From Alitta virens (taxonomy: Eukaryota > Annelida > Polychaeta > Phyllodocida > Nereididae): 64,000 nt of DNA. The translations under genes and the position numbers were made by a program. The stretch is from NCBI GenBank assembly GCA_932294295.1, contig OW028581.1, positions 9,941,526 through 10,005,525 of the forward strand. The letters run 5' to 3'. The notes beneath the pieces are model-generated. The model was not told where the DNA came from. It did not search any database and saw nothing but the letters and a program-made list of their open reading frames with translations. The number at the start of each line of letters is the position of its first letter. Position 1 is the stretch's first letter. Below, piece after piece: positions 12,200 through 24,324 of this stretch.

Positions 12200-13890
12200 A
12201 AAATGGTTGGACTCAATGTTTGATTAATTCAGAATGGTCATACTGAATGTTTGACCAAATCAGAATAGTCAAACTCAATGATCGAACATTTCAGAATTGT
12301 CAAACTCAATTTTCAATCAAACCAAAATGGTTGGACTGAATGTTTGATTAACTCAGATTGGTCAAACAGAATGTCTGATCAACTCAGAATAGTCAGACTC
12401 AATGATCGATCATCTCAGAATTGTCAAACTCAATGATCGAACATTTCAGAATTGTCAAACTCAATTTTCATTCAAACCAAAATGGTTGGACTCAATGTTT
12501 GATTAATTCAGAATGGTCATATGGAATGTTTCATCAACTCAGAATAGTCAAACTCAATGATCGAACATTTCAGAATTGTCAAACTCAATTTTCATTCAAA
12601 CCAAAATGGTTGGACTCAATGTTTGATTAGCTCAGAATGGTCATACTAAATGTTTGACCAAATCAGAATAGTCAAACTCAATGATCGAACATTTCAGAAT
12701 TGTCAAACTCAATTTTCAATCAAACCAAAATGGTTGGACTCAATGTATGATTATCTCAGAATGGTCATACTGAATGTTTGATCAACTCAGAATAGTCAGA
12801 CTCAATGATCGATCATCTCAGAATTGTCAAACTCAATGATCGAACATTTCAGAATTGTCAAACTCAATTTTCATTCAAACCAAAATGGTTGGACTCAATG
12901 TTTGATTAATTCAGAATGGTCATACTGAATGTTTGACCAAATCAGAATAGTCAAACTCAATGATCGAACATTTCCGAATTGTCAAACTCAATTTTCATTC
13001 AAACCAAAATGGTTGGACTGAATGTTTGATTAACTCAGATTGGTCAAACAGAATGTCTGATCAACTCAGAATAGTCAGACTCAATGATCGATCATCTCAG
13101 AATTGTCAAACTCAATGATCGAACATTTCAGAATTGTCAAACGCAATTTTCATTCAAACCAAAATGGTTGGACTGAATGTTTGATTAACTCAGATTGGTC
13201 AAACAGAATGTCTGATCAACTCAGAATAGTCAGACTCAATGATCGATCATCTCAGAATTGTCAAACTCAATGATCGAACATTTCAGAATTGTCAAACTCA
13301 ATTTTCATTCCAACCAAAATGGTTGGACTCAATGTTTGATTAATTCAGAATGGTCAAACAGAATGTCTGATCAACTCAGAATAGTCAGACTCAATGATCG
13401 ATCATCTCAGAATTGTCAAACTCAATGATCGAACATTTCAGAATTGTCAAACTCAATTTTCATTCAAACCAAAATGGTTGGACTCAATGTTTGATTAATT
13501 CAGAATGGTCATACTGAATGTTTGATCAACTCAGAATAGTCAAACTCAATGATCGAACATTTCAGAATTGTCAAACTCAATTTTCATTCAAACCAAAATG
13601 GTTAGACTCAATGTTTGATTAGCTCTGAATGGTCATACTAAATGTTTGACCAAATCAGAATAGTCAAACTCAATGATCGAACATTTCAGAATTGTCAAAC
13701 TCAATGATCGAACATTTCAAAATTGTCAAACTCAATTTTCATTCAAACCAAAATGGTTGGACTCAATGTTTGATTAATTCAGAATGGTCATATTGAATGT
13801 TTCAGAATAGTCAAACTCAATGATCGAACATTTCCGAATTGTCAAACTCAATTTTCATTCAAACCAAAATGGTTGGACTCAATGTTTGAT
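12200..13890 (+). repeat. 1,820-bp duplication, copy 1
   Basis: GGTTAGACTC at 13,601 recurs at 15,421, the CATATG site at 12,518 recurs at 14,338, and the 8-bp deletion unit at 13,782 recurs at 15,602, all exactly 1,820 bp apart. The offset is 59 subunits (1,829) minus the 8-bp deletion and one 1-bp deletion. A B-C-D-A block without its usual A' unit near 12.7 kb is shared by both copies. Confidence 0.88.
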
Positions 13891-14019
13891 TAGCTCAGCA
13901 TGGTCATACTAAATGTTTGACCAAATCAGAATAGTCAAACTCAATGATCGAACATTTCAGAATTGTCAAACTCAATGATCGAACATTTCAGAATTGTCAA
14001 ACTCCATTTTCATTCAAAC

Positions 14020-15710
14020 CAAAATGGTTGGACTCAATGTTTGATTAATTCAGAATGGTCATACTGAATGTTTGACCAAATCAGAATAGTCAAACTCAAT
14101 GATCGAACATTTCAGAATTGTCAAACTCAATTTTCAATCAAACCAAAATGGTTGGACTGAATGTTTGATTAACTCAGATTGGTCAACAGAATGTCTGATC
14201 AACTCAGAATAGTCAGACTCAATGATCGATCATCTCAGAATTGTCAAACTCAATGATCGAACATTTCAGAATTGTCAAACTCAATTTTCATTCAAACCAA
14301 AATGGTTGGACTCAATGTTTGATTAATTCAGAATGGTCATATGGAATGTTTCATCAACTCAGAATAGTCAAACTCAATGATCGAACATTTCAGAATTGTC
14401 AAACTCAATTTTCATTCAAACCAAAATGGTTGGACTCAATGTTTGATTAGCTCAGAATGGTCATACTAAATGTTTGACCAAATCAGAATAGTCAAACTCA
14501 ATGATCGAACATTTCAGAATTGTCAAACTCAATTTTCAATCAAACCAAAATGGTTGGACTCAATGTATGATTATCTCAGAATGGTCATACTGAATGTTTG
14601 ATCAACTCAGAATAGTCAGACTCAATGATCGATCATCTCAGAATTGTCAAACTCAATGATCGAACATTTCAGAATTGTCAAACTCAATTTTCATTCAAAC
14701 CAAAATGGTTGGACTCAATGTTTGATTAATTCAGAATGGTCATACTGAATGTTTGACCAAATCAGAATAGTCAAACTCAATGATCGAACATTTCCGAATT
14801 GTCAAACTCAATTTTCATTCAAACCAAAATGGTTGGACTGAATGTTTGATTAACTCAGATTGGTCAAACAGAATGTCTGATCAACTCAGAATAGTCAGAC
14901 TCAATGATCGATCATCTCAGAATTGTCAAACTCAATGATCGAACATTTCAGAATTGTCAAACGCAATTTTCATTCAAACCAAAATGGTTGGACTGAATGT
15001 TTGATTAACTCAGATTGGTCAAACAGAATGTCTGATCAACTCAGAATAGTCAGACTCAATGATCGATCATCTCAGAATTGTCAAACTCAATGATCGAACA
15101 TTTCAGAATTGTCAAACTCAATTTTCATTCCAACCAAAATGGTTGGACTCAATGTTTGATTAATTCAGAATGGTCAAACAGAAGGTCTGATCAACTCAGA
15201 ATAGTCAGACTCAATGATCGATCATCTCAGAATTGTCAAACTCAATGATCGAACATTTCAGAATTGTCAAACTCAATTTTCATTCAAACCAAAATGGTTG
15301 GACTCAATGTTTGATTAATTCAGAATGGTCATACTGAATGTTTGATCAACTCAGAATAGTCAAACTCAATGATCGAACATTTCAGAATTGTCAAACTCAA
15401 TTTTCATTCAAACCAAAATGGTTAGACTCAATGTTTGATTAGCTCTGAATGGTCATACTAAATGTTTGACCAAATCAGAATAGTCAAACTCAATGATCGA
15501 ACATTTCAGAATTGTCAAACTCAATGATCGAACATTTCAAAATTGTCAAACTCAATTTTCATTCAAACCAAAATGGTTGGACTCAATGTTTGATTAATTC
15601 AGAATGGTCATATTGAATGTTTCAGAATAGTCAAACTCAATGATCGAACATTTCCGAATTGTCAAACTCAATTTTCATTCAAACCAAAATGGTTGGACTC
15701 AATGTTTGAT
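14020..15710 (+). repeat. 1,820-bp duplication, copy 2
   Basis: This is the second copy of the segment at 12.2-13.9 kb. It differs by a private AGAAGGTCTGATC near 15,184 (copy 1 has AGAATGTC) and by the 1-bp deletion GGTCAACAG near 14,181. The right edge lies near 15,709, where CAGAATGG replaces CAGCATGG, after which it resembles 10.5-11.1 kb at offset 5,066. Confidence 0.87.
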
Positions 15711-18588
15711 TAGCTCAGAATGGTCATACTAAATGTTTGACCAAATCAGAATAGTCAAACTCAATGATCGAACATTTCAGAATTGTCAAACTCAATGATC
15801 GAACATTTCAGAATTGTCAAACTCAATTTTCATTCAAACCAAAATGGTTGGACTCAATGTTTGATTAATTCAGAATGGTCATACTGAATGTTTGACCAAA
15901 TCAGAATTGTCAAACTGAATGATCGAACATTTCAGAATTGTCAAACGCAATTTTCAATCAAACCAAAATGGTTGGAATCAATGTATGATTATCTCAGAGT
16001 GGTCATACTGAATGTTTGATCAACTCAGAATAGTCAGACTCAATGATCGATCATCTCAGAATTGTCAAACTCAATGATCGAACATTTCAGAATTTTCAAA
16101 CTCAATTTTCATTCAAACCAAAATGGTTGGACTCAATGTTTGATTAATTCAGAATGGTCATACTGAATGTTTGATCAACTCAGAATAGTCAAACTCAATG
16201 ATCGAACATTTCCGAATTGTCAAACTCAATTTTCATTCAAACCAAAATGGTTGGACTGAATGTTTGATTAACTCAGATTGGTCAACAGAATGTCTGATCA
16301 ACTCAGAATAGTCAGACTCAATGATCGATCATCTCAGAATTGTCAAACTCAATGATCGAACATTTCAGAATTGTCAAACTCAATTTTCATTCAAACCAAA
16401 ATGGTTGGACTCAATGTTTGATAAATTCAGAATGGTCATATGGAATGTTTCATCAACTCAGAATAGTCAAACTCAATGATCGAACATTTCAGAATTGTCA
16501 AACTCAATTTTCATTCAAACCAAAATGGTTGGACTCAATGTTTGATTAGCTCAGAATGGTCATACTAAATGTTTGACCAAATCAGAATAGTCAAACTCAA
16601 TGATCGAACATTTCAGAATTGTCAAACTCAATGATCGAACATTTCAGAATTGTCAAACTCAATTTTCATTCAAACCAAAATGGTTGGACTCAATGTTTGA
16701 TTAATTCAGAATGGTCATATTGAATGTTTGATCAACTCAGAAGAGTCAAACTCAATGATCGAACATTTCCGAATTGTCAAATTCAATTTTCATTTAAACC
16801 AAAATGGTTGGACTCAATGTTTGATTAGCTCAGAATGGTCATACTAAATGTTTGACCAAATCAGAATAGTCAAACTCAATGATCGAACATTTCAGAATTG
16901 TCAAACTCAATGATCGAACATTTCAGAATTGTCAAACTCAATTTTCATTCAAACCAAAATGGTTGGACTCAATGTTTGATTAATTCCGAATGGTCATACT
17001 GAATGTTTGACCAAATCAGAATAGTCAAACTGAATGATCGAACATTTCAGAATTGTCAAACGCAATTTTCAATCAAACCAAAATGGTTGGACTGAATGTT
17101 TGATTAACTCAGATTGGTCAAACAGAATGTCTGATCAACTCAGAATAGTCAGACTCAATGATCGATCATCTCAGAATTGTCAAACTCAATGATCGAACAT
17201 TTCAGAATTGTCAAACTCAATTTTCATTCAAACCAAAATGGTTGGACTCAATGTTTGATTAATTCAGAATGGTCATACGGAATGTTTCATCAACTCAGAA
17301 TAGTCAAACTCAATGATCGAACATTTCAGAATGGTCAAACTCAATTTTCATTCAAACCAAAATGGTTGGACTCAATGTTTGATTAGCTCTGAATGGTCAT
17401 ACTAAATGTTTGACCAAATCAGAATAGTCAAACTCAATGATCGAACATTTCAGAATTGTCAAACTCAATGATCGAACATTTCAAAATTGTCAAACTCAAT
17501 TTTCATTCAAACCAAAATGGTTGGACTCAATGTTTGATTAATTCAGAATGGTCATATTGAATGTTTCAGAATAGTCAAACTCAATGATCGAACATTTCCG
17601 AATTGTCAAACTCAATTTTCATTCAAACCAAAATGGTTGGACTCAATGTTTGATTAGCTCAGAATGGTCATACTAAATGTTTGACCAAATCAGAATAGTC
17701 AAACTCAATGATCGAACATTTCAGAATTGTCAAACTCAATGATCGAACATTTCAGAATTGTCAAACTCAATTTTCATTCAAACCAAAATGGTTGGACTCA
17801 ATGTTTGATTAATTCAGAATGGTCATACTGAATGTTTGACCAAATCAGAATTGTCAAACTGAATGATCGAACATTTCAGAATTGTCAAACGCAATTTTCA
17901 ATCAAACCAAAATGGTTGGAATCAATGTATGATTATCTCAGAATGGTCATACTGAATGTTTGATCAACTCAGAATAGTCAGACTCAATGATCGATCATCT
18001 CAGAATTGTCAAACTCAATGATCGAACATTTCAGAATTGTCAAACTCAATTTTCATTCAAACCAAAATGGTTGGACTCAATGTTTGATTAATTCAGAATG
18101 GTCATACTGAATGTTTGATCAACTCAGAATAGTCAAACTCAACGATCGAACATTTCCGAATTGTCAAACTCAATTTTCATTCAAACCAAAATGGTTGGAC
18201 TCAATGTTTGATTAGCTCAGAATGGTCATACTAAATGTTTGACCAAATCAGAATAGTCAAACTCAATGATCGAACATTTCAGAATTGTCAAACTCAATGA
18301 TCGAACATTTCAGAATTGTCAAACTCAATTTTCATTCAAACCAAAATGGTTGGACTCAATGTTTGATAATTTCAGAATGGTCATACTGAATGTTTGACCA
18401 AATCAGAATAGTCAAACTCAATGATCGAACATTTCAGAATTGTCAAACTCAATTTTCAATCAAACCAAAATGGTTGGACTGAATGTTTGATTAACTCAGA
18501 TTGGTCAAACAGAATGTCTGATCAACTCAGAATAGTCAGACTCAATGATCGATCATCTCAGAATTGTCAAACTCAATGATCGAACATT

Positions 18589-18712
18589 TCAGAATTGTCA
18601 AACTCAATTTTCATTCAAACCAAAATGGTTGGACTCAATGTTTGATTAATTCAGAATGGTCATACTGAATGTTTGATCAACTCAGAATAGTCAAACTCAA
18701 TGATCGAACATT
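18589..18712 (+). repeat. HOR block 1, 124 bp (B-C-D-A)
   Basis: Subunits are B 18,589-18,620, C 18,621-18,650, D 18,651-18,681 and A 18,682-18,712. B carries AATTTTCATTCAAAC, C carries AAAATGGTTGGACTC and ends TTGATTAAT, D carries GGTCATACTGAATG and ends TTGATCAAC with the 8-bp palindrome TTGATCAA, and A ends AATGATCGAACATT. The common TCAGAAT start and TCA-ACT-AATG core across B, D and A, and weakly in C, is the evidence that all four derive from one unit of about 31 bp. Confidence 0.92.
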
Positions 18713-18867
18713 TCCGAATTGTCAAACTCAATTTTCATTCAAACCAAAATGGTTGGACTCAATGTTTGATTAGCTCAGCATGGTCATACTAAATGTTTGA
18801 CCAAATCAGAATAGTCAAACTCAATGATCGAACATTTCAGAATTGTCAAACTCAATGATCGAACATT
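18713..18867 (+). repeat. HOR block 2, 155 bp (B-C-D-A-A')
   Basis: The block opens with the variant TCCGAATTG in place of TCAGAATTG. C ends in TTAGC, followed here by TCAGCATGG where most copies read TCAGAATGG. D reads CATACTAAATG and ends TTGACCAAA instead of TTGATCAAC, so the TGATCA site is lost. Two A-type units follow, the first with AATAGTC and the second (A') with AATTGTC, making the block one subunit longer than block 1. Confidence 0.9.
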
Positions 18868-18991
18868 TCAGAATTGTCAAACTCCATTTTCATTCAAACC
18901 AAAATGGTTGGACTCAATGTTTGATTAATTCAGAATGGTCATACTGAATGTTTGACCAAATCAGAATAGTCAAACTCAATGATCGAACATT
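18868..18991 (+). repeat. HOR block 3, 124 bp (B-C-D-A)
   Basis: This block resembles block 1, but its D unit ends TTGACCAAA. This copy carries the private-group change ACTCCATTTTC in the B unit, also seen at 1,454, 4,111, 7,202, 8,224, 11,315, 14,004, 20,247 and 20,805. That change is a useful tracer of how block 3 has been copied within the first 21 kb. Confidence 0.88.
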
Positions 18992-19146
18992 TCAGAATTG
19001 TCAAACTCAATTTTCAATCAAACCAAAATGGTTGGACTGAATGTTTGATTAACTCAGATTGGTCAAACAGAATGTCTGATCAACTCAGAATAGTCAGACT
19101 CAATGATCGATCATCTCAGAATTGTCAAACTCAATGATCGAACATT
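18992..19146 (+). repeat. HOR block 4, 155 bp, with the palindromic A unit
   Basis: B reads TTTTCAATCAAAC (CAATC rather than CATTC). C reads GGACTGAATG and ends TTAAC. D is the most diverged version, TCAGATTGGTCAAACAG followed by AATGTCTGATCAAC. The A unit reads AGTCAGACTC and ends GATCGATCATC, which creates the 12-bp palindrome; an A' unit follows. A second form of block 4, with GCAATTTTCAATC and C ending TATGATTATC, replaces this one in much of 23-64 kb. Confidence 0.9.
19103..19114. other. Perfect 12-bp palindrome ATGATCGATCAT (representative site)
   Basis: ATGATCGATCAT equals its own reverse complement and contains a ClaI-type ATCGAT core. It occurs in the A unit of each block 4, usually at 155, 279, 434 or 558 bp spacing. 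The other A-type units carry AATGATCGAACATT at the same place, which is the same dyad with one mismatched base pair. Dyad symmetry at a fixed place in each repeat is what a site for a dimeric DNA-binding protein would look like, but no such protein is known for this family and the symmetry may be incidental. Confidence 0.7.
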
Positions 19147-21329
19147 TCAGAATTGTCAAACTCAATTTTCAATCAAACCAAGATGGTTGGACTGAATGTT
19201 TGATTAACTCAGATTGGTCAAACAGAATGTTTGATCAACTCAGAATAGTCAAACTCAATGATCGAACATTTCCGAATTGTCAAACTCAATTTTCATTCAA
19301 ACCAAAATGGTTGGACTCAATGTTTGATTAGCTCAGAATGGTCATACTAAATGTTTGACCAAATCAGAATAGTCAAACTCAATGATCGAACATTTCAGAA
19401 TAGTCAAACTCAATGATCGAACATTTCAGAATTGTCAAACTCAATTTTCATTCAAACCAAAATGGTTGGACTCAATGTTTGATTAATTCAGAATGGTCAT
19501 ACTGAATGTTTGACCAAATCAGAGTAGTCAAACTCAATGATCGAACATTTCAGAATTGTCAAACTCAATTTTCAATCAAACCAAAATGGTTGGACTGAAT
19601 GTTTGATTAACTCAGATTGGTCAAACAGAATGTCTGATCAACTCAGAATAGTCAGACTCAATGATCGATCATCTCAGAATTGTCAAACTCAATGATCGAA
19701 CATTTCAGAATTGTCAAACTCAATTTTCATTCAAACCAAAACGGTTGGACTCAATGTTTGATTAATTCAGAATGGTCATACTGAATGTTTGATCAACTCA
19801 GAATAGTCAAACTCAATGATCGAACATTTCAGAATTGTCAAACTCAATTTTCATTCAAACCAAAATGGTTGGACTCAATGTTTGATTAGCTCAGAATGGT
19901 CATACTAAATGTTTGACCAAATCTGAATAGTCAAACTCAATGATCGAACATTTCAGAATTGTCAAACTCAATTTTCAATCAAACCAAGATGGTTGGACTG
20001 AATGTTTGATTAACTCAGATTGGTCAAACAGAATGTTTGATCAAGTCAGAATAGTCAAACTCAATGATCGAACATTTCCGAATTGTCAAACTCAATTTTC
20101 ATTCAAACCAAAATGGTTGGACTCAATGTTTGATTAGCTCAGAATGGTCATACTAAATGTTTGACCAAATCAGAATAGTCAAACTCAATGATCGTACATT
20201 TCAGAATTGTCAAACTCAATGATCGAACATTTCAGAATTGTCAAACTCCATTTTCATTCAAACCAAAATGGTTGGACTCAATGTTTGATTAATTCAGAAT
20301 GGTCATACTGAATGTTTGACCAAATCAGAATAGTCAAACTGAATGATCGAACATTTCAGAATTGTCAAACTCAATTTTCAATCAAACCAAAATGGTTGGA
20401 CTGAATGTTTGATTAACTCAGATTGGTCAAACAGAATGTCTGATCAACTCAGAATAGTCACACTCAATGATCGATCATCTCAGAATTGTCAAACTCAATG
20501 ATCGAACATTTCAGAATTGTCAAACTCAATTTTCATTCAAACCAAAACGGTTGGACTCAATGTTTGATTAATTCAGAATGGTCATACTGAATGTTTGATC
20601 AACTCAGAATAGTCAAACTCAATGATCGAACATTTCAGAATTGTCAAACTCAATTTTCATTCAAACCAAAATGGTTGGACTCAATGTTTGATTAGCTCAG
20701 AATGGTCATACTAAATGTTTGACCAAATCAGAATAGTCAAACTCAATGATCGAACATTTCAGAATTGTCAAACTCAATGATCGAACATTTCAGAATTGTC
20801 AAACTCCATTTTCTTTCAAACCAAAATGGTTGGACTCAATGTTTGATAAATTCAGAATGGTCATACTGAATGTTTGACCAAATCAGAATAGTCAAAGTCA
20901 ATGATTGAACAATTCAGAATTGTCAAACTCAATTTTCAATCAAACCAAAATGGTTGGACTGAATGTTTGATTAACTCAGATTGGTCAAACAGAATGTCTG
21001 ATCAACTCAGAATAGTCAGACTCAATGATCGATCATCTCAGAATTGTCAAACTCAATGATCGAACATTTCAGAATTGTCAAACTCAATTTTCATTCAAAC
21101 CAAAATGGTTGGACTCAATGTTTGATTAGCTCAGAATGGTCATACTAAATGTTTGACCAAATCAGAATAGTCAAACTCAATGATCGAACATTTCAGAATT
21201 GTCAAAGTCAATGATCGAACATTTCAGAATTGTCAAACTCAATTTTCATTCAAACCAAAATGGTTGGACTCAATGTTTGATTAATTCAGAATGGTCATAC
21301 TGAATGTTTGACCAAATCAGAATAGTCAA

Positions 21330-21860
21330 ACTCAATGATCGAACATTTCAGAATTGTCAAACTCAATTTTCAATCAAACCAATATGGTTGGACTGAATGT
21401 TTGATTAAGTCAGATTGATCAAACAGAATGTCTGATCAACTCAGAATAGTCAGACTCAATGATCGATCATCTCAGAATTGTCAAACTCAATGATCGAAGA
21501 TTTCAGAATTGTCAAACTCAATTTTCATTCAAACCAAAATGGTTGGACTCAATGTTTGATTAATTCAGAATGGTCATACTGAATGTTTGATCAACTCAGA
21601 ATAGTCAAACTCAATGATCGAACATTTCAGAATTGTCAAACTCAATTTTCATTCAAACCAAAATGGTTGGACTCAATGTTTGATTAGCTCAGAATGGTCA
21701 TACTAAATGTTTGACCAAATCAGAATAGTCAAACTCAATGATCGAACATTTCAGAATTGTCAAACTCAATGCTCGAACATTTCAGAATTGTCAAACTCAA
21801 TTTTCATTCAAACCAAAATGGTTGGACTCAATGTTTGATTAATTCAGAATGGTCATACTG
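21330..21860 (+). repeat. 1,116-bp offset duplication, copy 1
   Basis: CCAATATGGTTGG near 21,381, AAGTCAGATTGATCAAAC, GAAGATTTC and AATGCTCGAAC at 21,771 all recur 1,116 bp downstream. The offset is exactly 36 subunits, or two full 558-bp HORs, so this is an in-phase copy of HOR content. Confidence 0.85.
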
Positions 21861-22445
21861 AATGTTTGACCAAATCAGAATAGTCAAACTGAATGATCGA
21901 ACATTTCAGAATTGTCAAACTCAATTTTCATTCAAACCAAAATGGTTGGACTCAATGTTTGATTAATTCAGAATGGTCATACTGAATGTTTGACCAAATC
22001 ACAATAGTCAGACTCAATGATCGATCATCTCAGAATTGTCAAACTCAATGATTGAACATTTCAGAATTGTCAAACTCAATTTTCATTCAAACCAAAATGG
22101 TTGGACTCAATGTTTGATTAATTCAGAATGGTCATCCTGAATGTTTGACCAAATCAGAATAGTCAAACTCAATTATCGAACATTTCAGAATTGTCAAACT
22201 CAATTTTCAATCAAACCAAAATGGTTGGACTGAATGTTTGATTAAGTCAGATTGGTCAAACAGAATGTCTGATCAACTCAGAATAGTCAGACTCAATGAT
22301 CGATCATCTCAGAATTGTCAAACTCAATGATCGAAGATTTCAGAATTGTCAAACTCAATTTTCATTCAAACCAAAATGGTTGGACTCAATGTTTGATTAA
22401 TTCAGAATGGTCATACTGAATGTTTGATCAACTCAGAATAGTCAA

Positions 22446-22976
22446 ACTCAATGATCGAACATTTCAGAATTGTCAAACTCAATTTTCAATCAAACCAATA
22501 TGGTTGGACTGAATGTTTGATTAAGTCAGATTGATCAAACAGAATGTCTGATCAACTCAGAATAGTCAGACTCAATGATCGATCATCTCAGAATTGTCAA
22601 ACTCAATGATCGAAGATTTCAGAATTGTCAAACTCAATTTTCATTCAAACCAAAATGGTTGGACTCAATGTTTGATTAATTCAGAATGGTCATACTGAAT
22701 GTTTGATCAACTCAGAATAGTCAAACTCAATGATCGAACATTTCAGAATTGTCAAAATCAATTTTCATTCAAACCAAAATGGTTGGACTCAATGTTTGAT
22801 TAGCTCAGAATGGTCATACTAAATGTTTGACCAAATCAGAATAGTCAAACTCAATGATCGAACATTTCAGAATTGTCAAACTCAATGCTCGAACATTTCA
22901 GAATTGTCAAACTCAATTTTCATTCAAACCAAAATGGTTGGACTCAATGTTTGATTAATTCAGAATGGTCATACTG
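22446..22976 (+). repeat. 1,116-bp offset duplication, copy 2
   Basis: This is the second copy of 21,330-21,860. A private change GTCAAAATCAATTTTC appears near 22,753. Beyond about 22,980 the D unit ends TTGATCAAC in this copy and TTGACCAAA in the other, which marks the edge of the duplicated tract. Confidence 0.85.
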
Positions 22977-24310
22977 AATGTTTGATCAACTCAGAATAGT
23001 CAAACTCAATGATCGAACATTTCAGAATTGTCAAACTCAATTTTCAATCAAACCAAAATGGTTGGACTGAATGTTTGATTAACTCAGATTGGTCAAACAG
23101 AATGTCTGATCAACTCAGAATAGTCAGACTCAATGATCGATCATCTCAGAATTGTCAAACTCAATGACGAACATTTCAGAATTGTCAAACTCAATTTTCA
23201 TTCAAACCAAAATGGTTGGACTCAATGTTTGATTAATTCAGAATGGTCATACTGAATGTTTGATCAACTCAGAATAGTCAAACTCAATGATCGAACATTT
23301 CAGAATTGTCAAACGCAATTTTCAATCAAACCAAAATGGTTGGACTCAATGTATGATTATCTCAGAATGGTCATACTGAATGTTTGATCAACTCAGAATA
23401 GTCAGACTCAATGATCGATCATCTCAGAATTGTCAAACTCAATGACGAACATTTCAGAATTGTCAAACTCAATTTTCATTCAAACCAAAATGGTTCGACT
23501 GAATGTTTGATTAATTCAGAATGGTCATACTGAATGTTTGATCAACTCAGAATAGTCAAACTCAATGATCGAACATTTCAGAATTGTCAAACGCAATTTT
23601 CAATCAAACCAAAATGGTTGGACTCAATGTATGATTATCTCAGAATGGTCATACTGAATGTTTGATCAACTCAGAATAGTCAGACTCAATGATCGATCAT
23701 CTCAGAATTGTCAAACTCAATGATCGAACATTTCAGAATTGTCAAACTCAATTTTCATTCAAACCAAAATGGTTGGACTCAATGTTTGATTAGCTCAGAA
23801 TGGTCATACTAAATGTTTGACCAAATCAGAATAGTCAAACTCAATAATCGAACATTTCAGAATTGTCAAACTCAATGATCGAACATTTCAGAATTGTCAA
23901 ACTCAATTTTCATTCAAACCAAAATGGTTGGACTCAATGTTTGATTAATTCAGAATGGTCATACTGAATGTTTGACCAAATCAGAATAGTCAAACTCAAT
24001 GATCGAACATTTCAGAATTGTCAAACGCAATTTTCAATCAAACCAAAATGGTTGGACTCAATGTATGATTATCTCAGAATGGTCATACTGAATGTTTGAT
24101 CAACTCAGAATAGTCAGACTCAGTGATCGATCATCTCAGAATTGTCAAACTCAATGATCGAACATTTCAGAATTGTCAAACTCAATTTTCATTCAAACCA
24201 AAATGGTTGGACTCAATGTTTGATTAATTCAGAATGGTCATACTGAATGTTTGATCAACTCAGAATAGTGAAACTCAATGATCGAACATTTCCGAATTGT
24301 CAAACTCAAT

Positions 24311-24324
24311 TTTCATACAGAACC
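24311..24324 (+). repeat. Private 1-bp insertion and change in a B unit
   Basis: The B unit reads TTTCATACAGAACC where every other B unit I checked reads TTTCATTCAAACC or TTTCAATCAAACC. It is one base longer and I saw no second copy in the window. Such single-copy changes are the only practical anchors for placing reads in this array. Confidence 0.85.

Larger units (their letters stand above)
1..19146 (+). repeat. Family I domain of the array
   Basis: This domain is defined by variants found only here: GGTCATATGGAATG (CATATG at 1,789, 4,446, 8,559, 12,518, 14,338 and 16,437), TTCCAACC (seven copies from about 2,731 to 15,130), GGTTGGAATCAATG, GATTAGCTCTGAATGG, and an 8-bp deletion in D. Runs of consecutive 155-bp blocks with palindromic sites are also frequent. 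The right edge is gradual and is placed where plain 558-bp copies begin. It is all non-coding repeat. Confidence 0.8.
18589..19146 (+). repeat. Canonical 558-bp higher-order repeat (HOR) copy
   Basis: This is the clearest full copy of the higher-order unit: four blocks of 124, 155, 124 and 155 bp, or 18 subunits of 31 bp. The palindromic sites that mark block 4 sit exactly 558 bp apart at 18,547, 19,105 and 19,663. The next copy starts at 19,147 and the one after at 19,705, although the 19,147 copy has a reshuffled block order. GATC occurs nine times in this copy, against fewer than two expected for a sequence of this base composition. Elsewhere spacings of 155, 279, 434 and 806 bp show block gain and loss, all in steps of whole subunits. 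Confidence 0.93.
19147..23700 (+). repeat. Family II domain, simplest HOR structure
   Basis: Palindromic sites lie at 19,105, 19,663, 20,469, 21,027, 21,461, 22,019, 22,298 and 22,577, which gives spacings of 558, 806, 558, 434, 558, 279 and 279 bp, all exact multiples of 31. Local markers are CCAAGATGG (about 19,180 and 19,985), CCAAAACGG (before 19,741 and 20,547), GAAGATTTC, and AATGCTCGAAC (21,771 and 22,887). No gene is visible. Confidence 0.75.

Noticed and set aside
18591..18611. Hairpin AATTG...CAATT in B units
   Set aside because: A 5-bp stem with a 7-base loop in AT-rich DNA is weak, and it follows from the unit sequence; there is no sign it is selected.
18619..18632. CArG-like element CCAAAATGG at the B/C boundary
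   Set aside because: It has five A/T bases between CC and GG where the CArG box needs six, and it is simply a fixed part of every C unit.
18689..18712. Match to the CENP-B box
   Set aside because: The A and B units contain ATCGAAC or TCCGAATT, but not the TTCG....A..CGGG core of the known box, so no CENP-B site is claimed.
18700..18712. Homology to ruminant satellite I on account of the 31-bp subrepeat
   Set aside because: Only the subunit length agrees. That satellite is G+C-rich and I can see no shared motif with this AT-rich unit.
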